In this document: one piece after another, positions 55,847-64,000 of the stretch
Position numbering within the stretch: position 1 is the first letter of the stretch
Layout of the letters: every line of letters begins with the position of its first letter
From: Salinimonas marina
Lineage (GTDB): Bacteria; Pseudomonadota; Gammaproteobacteria; Enterobacterales; Alteromonadaceae
DNA length: 64,000 bases
Direction: 5' to 3'
Assembly: GCF_015644725.1 (NCBI RefSeq)
Contig: NZ_CP064795.1
Span: 1-64,000 of the forward strand
Made by a program: the position numbers and the translations under genes
The notes under the pieces: generated by a model
Databases searched by the model: none
Seen by the model: only the letters and a program-made list of their open reading frames with translations
What the model was told of the DNA's origin: nothing

Positions 55847-57031
55847 ATGTCAGTTTGTGAATCTACGTCTCCCCCATATTGTCGTTTGTCTGCCTACTAT
55901 TTTTTCAGTTGCGCCATTTACGGGGCGATGTTGCCTTACTGGGTTTTATGGATGCGGGACCAGGGGTACAGCACCGTACAAATTGGCGGGGTCACGTCCG
56001 CGCAAATTCTTATGACGGTGGCAGGCACCTATTTTTTTGGGTATCTAAGCGATAAGACCGGTAAACCCCTGATGCTGGTGCGTACCGGCGTCATGATCGC
56101 CCTGGCTATTTTTGCCGCTGTATTCTGGGTGGCAGAAAACTATCTGGGGGTGGTCATGGTGCTGGCGGGCAGCAGTTTTTTCTGGCAGGGGATCAATGCT
56201 CAGTTCGAGGTAATCACGCTACGTCACCTTGGGCGCTTCAAAGACAACTATAGCCTGGTCCGACTGGTGGGCTCGGTGGGGTTTGTGCTCAGTGTCTGGG
56301 CCACCGGCCATTTACTTGAAATCATCGATATAGGCTATCTGCCGGTTTTGTTGTTGGGGCTGATGATGCTGTTGCTCATTACCGCGTGGATAAATTATGG
56401 CGGACATATACAGCCTGGCCATGATGCCTCGCTGACCATCCGCGGTCACCTGAAACAGCCGGTGGTGTTGGTTACCATAGCCATCTTCTTTTTATCTAAC
56501 CTGAGCCATGGCAGTTATTATGGTTTTTTCAGTTTGTTTCTTGAAGAGCGAGGCTACTCTCAGGGCCAAATCGGAAATTTGTGGTCGGTCGCCGTGGTGT
56601 TCGAGCTGATGATGTTTGCGGTGATGCCGATGATGCTGCGCTATATCAGTTACACCCGCATTTTAATGATAAGCCTGACCTTAACCGTGGTGCGTTGGGC
56701 GGTGATGGCTAGCGAACCTTCCACATGGTGGGCGCTGGCCTTTATTCAGTTATTACATGGCTTCACTTTCAGCTGGGTCCACAGCGTGGGCATTTTGATG
56801 TTTAAACAGCTGTTTCCGGATGCGCTTGAAGGACGCGGGCAGGCCCTGTTTGCCGGCGGCTGCGCCGCTGCCGGTCAGGCGGTGGGTATCGCCGGGGCGG
56901 GGTATCTTTGGAACTGGGGCGCGGGTCTGACATTTGCTATTAGCGCGGCGTGTGCGCTTGTGGCCTTAGCGCTGACCCTGCTGCTAACGCCGCTTTCACC
57001 TCAGCCTGCAAAACATTCTGTGCCAGGATAG
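55847..57031 (+). CDS. MFS transporter (MFS_1-like / HcaT-NupG type)
   Basis: 394 residues from ATG 55847; an earlier TTG at 55832 is in frame but unneeded. Twelve hydrophobic helices, with the loop GYLSDKTGKPLMLVRTG between TM2 and TM3 (the GxLaDkxGrkxxl motif of major facilitators) and RLVGSVGFVLSVWATGHLLE. The family includes 3-phenylpropionate and nucleoside carriers. Context (gntR operators upstream, glucan locus downstream) suggests a sugar or sugar-acid substrate. It is convergent with the LacI gene at 57106. Confidence 0.82.
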   Translation: MSVCESTSPPYCRLSAYYFFSCAIYGAMLPYWVLWMRDQGYSTVQIGGVTSAQILMTVAGTYFFGYLSDKTGKPLMLVRTGVMIALAIFAAVFWVAENYLGVVMVLAGSSFFWQGINAQFEVITLRHLGRFKDNYSLVRLVGSVGFVLSVWATGHLLEIIDIGYLPVLLLGLMMLLLITAWINYGGHIQPGHDASLTIRGHLKQPVVLVTIAIFFLSNLSHGSYYGFFSLFLEERGYSQGQIGNLWSVAVVFELMMFAVMPMMLRYISYTRILMISLTLTVVRWAVMASEPSTWWALAFIQLLHGFTFSWVHSVGILMFKQLFPDALEGRGQALFAGGCAAAGQAVGIAGAGYLWNWGAGLTFAISAACALVALALTLLLTPLSPQPAKHSVPG

Positions 57032-57105
57032 CGTGGTGGGCAATAAGCCATCACGCCAGAAGCTGGCTAAATGCCCTGTTGCCATCACCCCCTGAAAAGC
57101 TTTTG

Positions 57106-58134
57106 TTAGCGGCGATAAGCACGAACACTCTTTCTTACGATGGTGTGGTGGGCCAGCATATAGGTTGTTTTTTGCGGTGGCCGGCCCTCGATTATATCAA
57201 TAAGCAGTTGTGCTGATGTGCGTCCGATTTCAGTTAAAGGCTGAGCGATGGTAGTCAGTGGCGGTGCCAGATATTCTCCCATGGCAATGCCATCCACACT
57301 CATCACTGAGACATCTTCGGGGATGTTATACCCCAGCTCTCTAAGCGCGTGCATAACCCCGAATGAGGCAAGATCGCCAAAGCTAAAGATCGCAGTGGGT
57401 CTTTCACGCCATTGCATAAGCGACCTGGCGCCCTGGTCACCTCCTGCCATCGAATAGTCACTATGAAACACCCAATGACTGGGAAAGGGGAGGTTGTTTT
57501 CTTGCAAGACATCGACAAAGCCGCGCAATCGTTCCACACTGCTGTGTTGATTTTCAGGGCCTGCCAGCACTGCAATGGCCGTATGGCCCTGGTGCAAAAG
57601 AAATTCAGTGGCGTCGCGCCCAATTTGATAATTGTCTACGCCGACTTTAATTACATCAGGGGTATCACAGAATTCCGAGGCGTTGACCATGGGCGGCAGA
57701 GCTGGCGCGCTGGTGCCGAGGGGCACCGGAAAAGGCAGTCTTGCAGAATTCGTGATAATACCGTCTATTTGCCGGGTAAATATCATCGAGGCAAATTTTT
57801 TCTCAAGCTCAGGATCATCCTGAGTATCATTCAAAATGACCGAGTAGCCCTGACTCATCGCCACCTGTTCAATACTTTGTACCACCGGGGCAAAATAAGG
57901 ATTGGTAATATCCGGCAGTAACACCGCGATATTTTTTGAGCGGCCCTGCCGCAGACCGGCGGCCAGATGGTTTGGGCTATAGCCTAGTTCAGACACCACG
58001 GCGATGACCCTGGCCCGGGTTTTTTCAGACACCCGGTCAGGATTATTGATAACCCGGGACACCGTGGCTTTGCTTACCCCTGCGCGCTCGGCAATATCCT
58101 GCATGGCAAGGGTACTGTGTTGAATTTTTGTCAC
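57106..58134 (-). CDS. LacI-family transcriptional regulator of the glucan locus
   Basis: About 342 residues from GTG 58134, which lies 8 bases after GGAAG; the frame stays open to 58170. HTH MQDIAERAGVSKATVSRVINNPDRVSEKTRARVI, hinge NHLAAGLRQGRSKNIAVLLPD, then a sugar-binding-type domain (FSFGDLASFGVMHALRELGYNIPEDVSVMSVDG). Divergent from the TonB receptor gene with an operator-like palindrome before each; likely represses both until an oligosaccharide derived from the hydrolase product is bound. Confidence 0.9.
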   Translation of the reverse strand: MTKIQHSTLAMQDIAERAGVSKATVSRVINNPDRVSEKTRARVIAVVSELGYSPNHLAAGLRQGRSKNIAVLLPDITNPYFAPVVQSIEQVAMSQGYSVILNDTQDDPELEKKFASMIFTRQIDGIITNSARLPFPVPLGTSAPALPPMVNASEFCDTPDVIKVGVDNYQIGRDATEFLLHQGHTAIAVLAGPENQHSSVERLRGFVDVLQENNLPFPSHWVFHSDYSMAGGDQGARSLMQWRERPTAIFSFGDLASFGVMHALRELGYNIPEDVSVMSVDGIAMGEYLAPPLTTIAQPLTEIGRTSAQLLIDIIEGRPPQKTTYMLAHHTIVRKSVRAYRR

Positions 58135-58186
58135 TTCATTACTTCCGATTATACGAATGAGTAGCACCAATGGCTACTGGTTCAAA

Positions 58187-58201
58187 TGGTAATCGATTAC
58201 A
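58187..58201. promoter_or_regulatory. LacI-family operator, copy near the regulator gene
   Basis: TGGTAATCGATTACA contains the perfect 12-bp palindrome GTAATCGATTAC (58189-58200), with the CG centre typical of LacI-family operators, 53 bp before the regulator start. Confidence 0.7.
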
Positions 58202-58394
58202 CCGCCATTTTGTAGTTTTATATTGGCCGGACGATACGTCTCACTCAAACAAAGACCCAGAAAATTACAAAAAAACTTATTTAAAACAGGGCATAAAAAC
58301 AATATTCCGGTCATGTCCAGAACCTGCAAAGCAGGTAAACGGAACGTAAATTTTATGTTGTTGACTTTGGTTTCGGTTTATCTGAACATAATAA

Positions 58395-58409
58395 TGGAAA
58401 TCGGTTACA
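58395..58409. promoter_or_regulatory. LacI-family operator, copy near the TonB receptor gene
   Basis: TGGAAATCGGTTACA matches the upstream operator at 13 of 15 positions and lies 90 bp before the receptor start. The remaining intergenic sequence (58135-58499) has no gene; it is AT-rich and probably holds divergent promoters. Confidence 0.6.
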
Positions 58410-58499
58410 TTTCATGTTTATTCACAAAAATCATTAGGTGGTCGCTGACAGATGAGCGGTATTCAGAGCCATCACATGTTCAATCCTGGAGGAAAACCC

Positions 58500-61406
58500 A
58501 TGAAATCAGGTTATGTGTGGTTTAAGAAGCATCGTGTTGCCCTGGCGATGGCCCTGTTGGCAGGCCCAAGTTTTTCGGTGATGGCCCAAATAGAAGGGGC
58601 GACCTTACGGGGCGAGTATACCGATACCTCATCTTCACCCCAGGGCGTGGTGGTGATTGCCCGTGATAAAGAACGCGGTTATGTAAGAAAAACCACCACC
58701 CGGGAAGATGGTTCTTATGTGTTGGTGGGGTTAAAACCCGGAACCTACACCGTGACGGTGAAAGATGAAGTTGAAAGCATCACCTTAAGAATCGGCCAAA
58801 CGGCCGAACTGGACTTTGGGGGGGATCCCAGCGCACCATCGTCAATCGAACATATCACGGTTTCAGGTTCACGTATCCAGAACTATGTTGGCGGTGAGGT
58901 GGGCACGAATATCACCCCGGAAATGTTGAAGCGCTTGCCGCAGAACAACCGAAATTTTCTGGCCTTTGCCGATCTTGCCCCAGGGGTACAAGTGAATACC
59001 GGGGCCGATGGCAGCGTGAGTTTGCGCGGTGGGGCTCAGCATCAAAGAAATGTGAATGTATTTTTAGATGGGGTCAGTCAAAAAGATTATGTATTAAAAG
59101 GCGGGGTCACGGGGCAGGACTCCAGTCGCGGCAATCCGTTTCCTCAAAGTGCCATTGGTGAATATAAAGTCATCACACAAAATTACAAAGCCGAATATGA
59201 TCAGGTGGGCAGCACGGCGATAACCGCGGTTAGCCGGTCAGGCACCAATACCTTTGAAGGTGAGGTGTTTGTTGATTATACCGACGAAGGGTTACGGGAA
59301 GCTGAGCCCAATGAAATCAACGGCAAATCCCGGTCAATGATTCGGCATACCGGGGTGACCTTCGCCGGGCCCATTATTCAGGACCGGCTACACTTTATCG
59401 CGGCCTTCGAACGCAAGACTATCGACCAGCCGTTTGATGTAAACGGCGGCAATGGCATCGATTTTGTTACCTTGCCAGCGGCTTACGAGGAGTATCTGGG
59501 CAGATTCACGTCTGGTTTTGAAGAAGATTTGTTTTTTGGCAAAATCGACTGGCAGATTAATCAGGATCAGGCGCTGGAGTTATCCGCCAAGGTCAGGGAT
59601 GAAGCTGATGACTCTGGGTTTGGCGGCGCCAATACCCGTGCCTACGGCGTTAGCCGGGAGGTACAAGATGAACGCTTTCACATTAAACACACCTATATTC
59701 AGGACCAGTGGCAAAATGAGCTGAGACTGACCTATGAAGATTCTTCCTGGAGCCCCCGTGCTATCACGCCTGAGCCGGGCATCTTGCTGCAAACCGCGCA
59801 GCAGGAAAGTATTCTTAATCTTGGCGGCAATGGTGATTTCCAGGATAAGGGGCAGCGGGGCTGGGGCATTCAGAACGACTTCACCTGGCTCGATTTAGAA
59901 TGGCACGGCTACCATGTGGTCAAAGTCGGGTTTAAATACAAAAATATCGAGTTGCGCACATTACAGCAGCAACCGCTCACGCCGCAGTATAAATACAATG
60001 TGGAATTTAACGGGCAGGGGACGTTTGAACCGGTGCAGCCTTATGAAGTGAGATGGGGTGTGCCCGCCGCCAATTCTGCCGGTGGCGCCATTACCGCCGA
60101 TACCCGTCAGTTTGGGATCTATCTGCAAGATGACTGGGAAGTCACGCAACGATTGACGCTGAATATCGGGGTGCGCTGGGACTACGAAGAAACCCCCAGT
60201 TACAAGGATTATGAAACCCCGCCAGAATTGGTGTCAGCCCTTCGAAACTGGCCAAACATCGACAACGCCAATTACGACATAGAAAACTACATCAGCACCG
60301 GTAGCGAACGGGACTATTTTACCGGGGCCTGGCAACCTCGTTTAGGCTTTAGTTATATTCTGGATGAGGCTGAAGATCATATGCTGTTTGGTGGTGTAGG
60401 ACGCTCTTACGATCGCAACCAGTTCGATTTTCTGCAACTGGAAAGAAGTGCCGGTTCATTTGCCTCTGTGAGCTATCTGTTTGCCGGCGATCCCGACAAT
60501 CCTTGTGATCTCAGTGCGGCTAACTGTGTCGCCTGGGATCCGGCCTATTTAACCCAGGAGGGGCTGGATAATCTCATCAGCAGTGTGGATGTTAAGGGGG
60601 AACGTTTCCTGTTAAACAACGATTTAGATGTGCCTTATTCTGATCAGTTTAGTTTAGGCATACGCAGCTTTTTTGGTGACTGGAGCACCGAAGTCAGTAT
60701 CGCTCATATCAAAAGCAAAAACGGGTTTAACTGGGTGCTGGGCAACCGGCGTGAAAACGGTCAGTTTTTTGAAGACGACAAAAACTGGGGGTCGCCCTGG
60801 GCCTTCGGGGTACCAGGCTGGGGTAACTTATTACTGGCCGTCAATGAAGGGGAAACCAAAGCCAATAATGTATATGTGAAGCTGAATCGCGCCTTCAAAG
60901 ACGGCTGGAGTTTTAATCTTGCCTATACCTTTACCGATGCCCAGGAAAACCGGGTGTACAGCGAGGTCTTTGCGTTGGATTATGCGTCGGTCAGTGACTA
61001 TGGCTGGAGTGATGCCACCGGTGTTTCGGATCATCGGGTGGTGGTATCCGGCTCCTATGACCTGCCGTGGAATATTGTCGCCACCGGTAAATTTACCTGG
61101 TCGTCGCCGCGTACCTATCAAAATCTGGTGTGTGTTGATGATGCCTGTGCTTATCAACGCACCCAACCCCGGGACAGCGACTATCACCGGTTCGACCTCG
61201 CTTTAAGCAAAAATTTTGCTTCTGAGTTTTTGTTAAAAGACTCTGCTTTCTGGGTGCGGCTGGATGTTCAGAACCTGTTCAACACCACCAATTACCACGA
61301 CTTTTATCTGAACCCGGCTGAAGCCAATTATCAGCAAGCCAATCTTAACAGCAGTACGCAAGGCGGTAAGCGACAGCTTAAATTATCGGCAGGGTGGGAA
61401 TTTTAA
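58500..61406 (+). CDS. TonB-dependent receptor, Oar/carboxypeptidase-regulatory type
   Basis: 968 residues from ATG 58500, 8 bases after an ideal GGAGG. Signal peptide to VMA, then a carboxypeptidase-regulatory-like beta domain (GATLRGEYTDTSSSPQGVVVIARD to LKPGTYTVTVKD), the plug (HITVSGSRIQNYVGGEVGTNIT; SLRGGAQHQRNVNVFLDGVSQKDY) and a 22-strand barrel ending in the aromatic terminal LKLSAGWEF. Such receptors take up oligosaccharides in marine gammaproteobacteria. With the hydrolase immediately downstream (57 bp) and a LacI regulator upstream it probably imports glucan fragments. Confidence 0.92.
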   Translation: MKSGYVWFKKHRVALAMALLAGPSFSVMAQIEGATLRGEYTDTSSSPQGVVVIARDKERGYVRKTTTREDGSYVLVGLKPGTYTVTVKDEVESITLRIGQTAELDFGGDPSAPSSIEHITVSGSRIQNYVGGEVGTNITPEMLKRLPQNNRNFLAFADLAPGVQVNTGADGSVSLRGGAQHQRNVNVFLDGVSQKDYVLKGGVTGQDSSRGNPFPQSAIGEYKVITQNYKAEYDQVGSTAITAVSRSGTNTFEGEVFVDYTDEGLREAEPNEINGKSRSMIRHTGVTFAGPIIQDRLHFIAAFERKTIDQPFDVNGGNGIDFVTLPAAYEEYLGRFTSGFEEDLFFGKIDWQINQDQALELSAKVRDEADDSGFGGANTRAYGVSREVQDERFHIKHTYIQDQWQNELRLTYEDSSWSPRAITPEPGILLQTAQQESILNLGGNGDFQDKGQRGWGIQNDFTWLDLEWHGYHVVKVGFKYKNIELRTLQQQPLTPQYKYNVEFNGQGTFEPVQPYEVRWGVPAANSAGGAITADTRQFGIYLQDDWEVTQRLTLNIGVRWDYEETPSYKDYETPPELVSALRNWPNIDNANYDIENYISTGSERDYFTGAWQPRLGFSYILDEAEDHMLFGGVGRSYDRNQFDFLQLERSAGSFASVSYLFAGDPDNPCDLSAANCVAWDPAYLTQEGLDNLISSVDVKGERFLLNNDLDVPYSDQFSLGIRSFFGDWSTEVSIAHIKSKNGFNWVLGNRRENGQFFEDDKNWGSPWAFGVPGWGNLLLAVNEGETKANNVYVKLNRAFKDGWSFNLAYTFTDAQENRVYSEVFALDYASVSDYGWSDATGVSDHRVVVSGSYDLPWNIVATGKFTWSSPRTYQNLVCVDDACAYQRTQPRDSDYHRFDLALSKNFASEFLLKDSAFWVRLDVQNLFNTTNYHDFYLNPAEANYQQANLNSSTQGGKRQLKLSAGWEF

Positions 61407-61463
61407 GCAGCACTGCCGCTCCGGCACCGATATTTTGTTACACAGTCAGGTAAGAAAAGAAAA

Positions 61464-63089
61464 ATGAAGAAGATCATCACTATTGCACTCACATGGGCAT
61501 TGGCGTGTTGGGTACAGGCACAGTCCCAATTTTTACTGACCGGCTATGACAGTCATATCGAGTTAGAGTGGGAGCGCCTTCACGCTGCCAACAGCACCTA
61601 CCTTGTAGAAGCCAGTGTGGATGGCAAAAACTGGGAAACCCGGTTTGTCACCGAAGACACCCGGGTGCTCGATTTTGTCAGGGATATTGCCGACAATGTG
61701 TCCCTTCAGTATCGGTTAAAACGCCAGCAAGAGGAGGGCGGCAGAATTTTACTGGCGGAAGGCTCGGCCAGGATACGGGATTTTAGTGATGATGAACTGA
61801 TGGAGATGGTGCAAAAATACACCTTCAGATATTTTTGGGAGTATGCCGAGCCCAATACGGGCTGGGCGCGCGAGCGAAAACCGCGCCTGCCAAATGTCGA
61901 TATCGTTACCACCGGCGGCACCGGGTTTGGTATTGCCTCTATCATTACTGCCGCGCAGCGTGGATGGGTTTCCCGGGAGCAGGCCGTGGCCCGGATGGCC
62001 AAAATTGTAGACACCCTGGACGGTTTTGAGCGCTTTCATGGTATGTGGGCCCATTGGTATGACGCGAAAACAGGCGAAGTGTTTAATTTCAGTGCGTTCG
62101 ACGATGGCGGTGATGTGGTGGAGTCGGCGTTTATGGCGCAGGGAATGTTAACGGCGCGGCAGTATTTCAATGCAGATACCGCCGCGGAAACCCGTTTACG
62201 GGCGACCATCACCCGGCTCTGGGAAGAAATGGAATGGGACTGGTACACGCAAAACGAAAATGTCCTTTACTGGCACTGGTCAAAAAACTACGACTGGATA
62301 ATGGACCACAAAATTACCGGCTATAACGAGTCTTTAATTGCCTATATTCTGGCTGCCTCTTCGCCCACGCATCCTATCAGACCTGAGGTCTACCACGAAG
62401 GTTGGGCCAGCTGGGACGCCAATACCTTCAGAAATTATGAAGACTATTATGGGATGGCGTTGCCGTTGGGTCAGCGCGCGACCAAGGGTGGCCCGTTATT
62501 TTTTGCCCATTACAGCTTTATGGGGCTGGACCCCAGAGGGCTGCGTGATCAATACGCCAACTATTGGGAGCAAAATAAACGCCATACCCTGATTAACCGT
62601 GCTTACTGCATTGATAATCCCTACGGCTGGGCGGGGTATTCTGAGGAGTTATGGGGGTTGAGTGCCGGCGATATGGTGCCCGCCGGCTACACGGCGCACG
62701 CCCCGGGCGCGCAGCGCGACCATGGCACCATTCAGCCGACTGCCGCGTTATCCTCCATGCCCTATACGCCGGATGAGTCGATGAAGGTGCTGCGTAATCT
62801 GTACCGCAATCATGGCAAATATCTGTTTGGTGAAATGGGTTTTTATGATGGCTTGAATCTGAGCTTTTCAAGCGCGGCAGAAGAGCAGGTGCGCTATACC
62901 TATCTGGCTATTGACCAGGGACCCATCGTGGGGATGATTGAAAACCATCGTAGTGGCTTGTTATGGCAGGCCTTTATGGCCAATACCGAAATTCTTGATG
63001 GATTGACCCGGCTGGGATTTTCCATCGATCAGCGGCATCAGGCCGAGCTGTTGAGCCAGAACCAGGCGCAAAACGCTGCCACAGAGTAA
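61464..63089 (+). CDS. Secreted glycoamylase-like glycoside hydrolase (possible beta-1,2-glucanase)
   Basis: 541 residues: signal peptide ending VQAQ, an N-terminal beta-sandwich of about 90 residues resembling a fibronectin-like module (HIELEWERLHAANSTYLVEASVDGKNWETRF), then an (alpha/alpha)6 barrel with YTFRYFWEYAEPNTGWARER, TGGTGFGIASIITAAQRGW, NENVLYWHWSKNYDW, GYNESLIAYILAASSP and NPYGWAGYSEELWGLSAGDMV. This is the glycoamylase domain pattern shared with GH144, whose studied members cut beta-1,2-glucan. Linkage specificity cannot be settled by eye. It sits beside the TonB receptor and is probably periplasmic or surface-bound. Confidence 0.82.
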   Translation: MKKIITIALTWALACWVQAQSQFLLTGYDSHIELEWERLHAANSTYLVEASVDGKNWETRFVTEDTRVLDFVRDIADNVSLQYRLKRQQEEGGRILLAEGSARIRDFSDDELMEMVQKYTFRYFWEYAEPNTGWARERKPRLPNVDIVTTGGTGFGIASIITAAQRGWVSREQAVARMAKIVDTLDGFERFHGMWAHWYDAKTGEVFNFSAFDDGGDVVESAFMAQGMLTARQYFNADTAAETRLRATITRLWEEMEWDWYTQNENVLYWHWSKNYDWIMDHKITGYNESLIAYILAASSPTHPIRPEVYHEGWASWDANTFRNYEDYYGMALPLGQRATKGGPLFFAHYSFMGLDPRGLRDQYANYWEQNKRHTLINRAYCIDNPYGWAGYSEELWGLSAGDMVPAGYTAHAPGAQRDHGTIQPTAALSSMPYTPDESMKVLRNLYRNHGKYLFGEMGFYDGLNLSFSSAAEEQVRYTYLAIDQGPIVGMIENHRSGLLWQAFMANTEILDGLTRLGFSIDQRHQAELLSQNQAQNAATE

Positions 63090-63166
63090 AGAAAACCTCT
63101 CACTGACTATTGAATTACGGCACAATAAAGCCAGATATAAGCAATAGTATCCGGTGAGAGGCAATT

Positions 63167-64000
63167 TTGATCCATCAATGGTTTACCCCTGCACAACACA
63201 ACCACTGGGCTGACTGGTTTTTAAAGGAACGGCACCGTTTTACCATTACCGGGTTGAGCCGCAGCGGTAAATCGATGTTGTTCACCAGCCTGATGACCAT
63301 GCTCAAATTTCGTAGTGAAGGAAAGTATGACTGTCTGCCTTTGCTTGAGCACCTGCCCATGGAGCTGGTGGAGCATATGTGGGTGGAGCCGCTCGAAGGT
63401 TTTAAGCTGTTTCCGGTAGAAGAGCATTTGGCTGCTCTCCATCAGGGCCAGTGGCCCAGCCCCACCGAGGATGTATACGGCTTCAAGCTGGTGGTGCGCT
63501 TAAAGCAAACTGGCAAGGTCAAAAAGTATCTGTTGCCGTATACCGATATTGTGTTTGAGTTTATCGATTACCCGGGCGAGTGGTTAACCGACCTGCCCTT
63601 GTTAAACCGCACCTTTAACCAATGGTCAGACTCCTCCTGGGCCCAGCAAATGAATCGGCCTCAGCGAGATTATGCCAATGACTGGCACCAGCTGGTGGAA
63701 GAGTTTGATTTTGATATCGCCCCTGACGAAACCAGCGTCGCCTCGTTGGTAAGCACGTACCGGGCGTATTTGCAGCATGCCAAAGCTAATGGCATTACCT
63801 TGTTGCAACCGGGCAGCTTTTTATTGGGGACAATAGTTACGACTGGCAAACCAAAGGCTTTACGCCTTTACCCTCCAGTGTCAGCAGTGATATCACCAAC
63901 CCCTGGACCCAATTATTCACTGACCATTTTCAGCATTTTCAACAGCAGTGGCTAAAACCGTTACAGCAGAAAACCTTTCGTCAGGCCGACAAACAGATTA
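63167..64000 (+). CDS. YcjX-like P-loop protein, 5' part (frameshift at 63826-63829; continues beyond window)
   Basis: The first 220 residues include FTITGLSRSGKSMLFTSLM (P-loop-like GLSRSGKS) and FEFIDYPGEWLTDLPLL, the typical YcjX nucleotide-binding segments. At GGGG (63826-63829) the frame shifts into unrelated coding; one extra G continues it as GDNSYDWQTKGFTPLPSSVSSDITNPWTQLFTDHF, which is YcjX-like, through to the window edge. YcjX is a conserved ATPase/GTPase of the phage-shock and envelope-stress regulon, usually beside ycjF. The start is TTG at 63167 after GAGAGGC. Without the repair only about 262 residues would be made. Confidence 0.85.

Noticed and set aside
55662..55860. Short frames in the gntR-MFS intergenic region
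   Set aside because: No ribosome sites and unusual amino-acid composition; the area is better explained by operators and a promoter.
1..64000. CRISPR arrays, rRNA genes or a replication origin
   Set aside because: I saw no regularly spaced repeats, rRNA sequence or DnaA-box cluster on either strand.

Overview
The window looks like a chromosome segment from a marine gammaproteobacterium of the Alteromonadales (Alteromonas-like). This is an inference from gene content: ubiC-ubiA with ubiK, kbl-tdh followed by glpE-glpG, cytochrome c5, azurin, an Oar-type TonB receptor and a GntR-type gluconate locus. No rRNA is present. The core is moderately GC-rich, while about 12-30 kb is visibly more AT-rich and carries accessory genes.

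Layout. 1-11.5 kb is core: end of an EAL protein, threonine catabolism (kbl-tdh), glpE-glpG, a FliL-like protein, ubiC-ubiA, ubiK, rep helicase, a GAF-GGDEF-EAL protein and cytochrome c5. At 11.76 kb a tRNA-Arg(CCG) has its last 19 bases plus one flanking base repeated 166 bp downstream. The accessory region then runs to about 30.1 kb: a retron-like unit (candidate ncRNA, divergent reverse transcriptase, two-TM protein); a relic of a P2-type replication gene A split by an IS256-family element with a perfect 8-bp target duplication; two unrecognised genes; a MORC-like ATPase / Z1 helicase / PD-(D/E)XK / AIPR / small-protein operon; a C5 cytosine methyltransferase; Vsr; and a methyltransferase-HNH fusion. 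I read this as a defence island. No integrase and no distal att copy were seen.

30.4-40 kb is core-like: an acidic lipoprotein, an RND adaptor and pump, a FadD-like ligase, azurin and a metallo-beta-lactamase-fold hydrolase. 40.2-47.1 kb holds what may be an undescribed peptide system: a 37-residue peptide with a GG motif, a HEAT-repeat protein, a cupin-like protein, then after a terminator a tightly overlapping YIP1-like / ABC ATPase / FtsX permease / LytS kinase / LytTR regulator operon. 47.2-52.4 kb has an orphan protein, an Aae-type aromatic acid efflux set and a membrane protein. 52.4-57.0 kb is gluconate uptake (permease, kinase, LacI-type repressor, operator palindromes) plus an MFS carrier. 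57.1-63.1 kb is a probable glucan locus (LacI regulator, TonB receptor, glycoamylase-like hydrolase with a shared operator motif). The window ends inside a YcjX-like gene.

A cross-cutting observation: ten genes are broken by a frame change at a short G or C run. Nine are clearly repaired by adding one G/C, and the tenth (the IS transposase) is compatible with that. This points to homopolymer errors in the sequence rather than ten independent pseudogenes, so I annotate these genes as full-length frameshifted CDSs.
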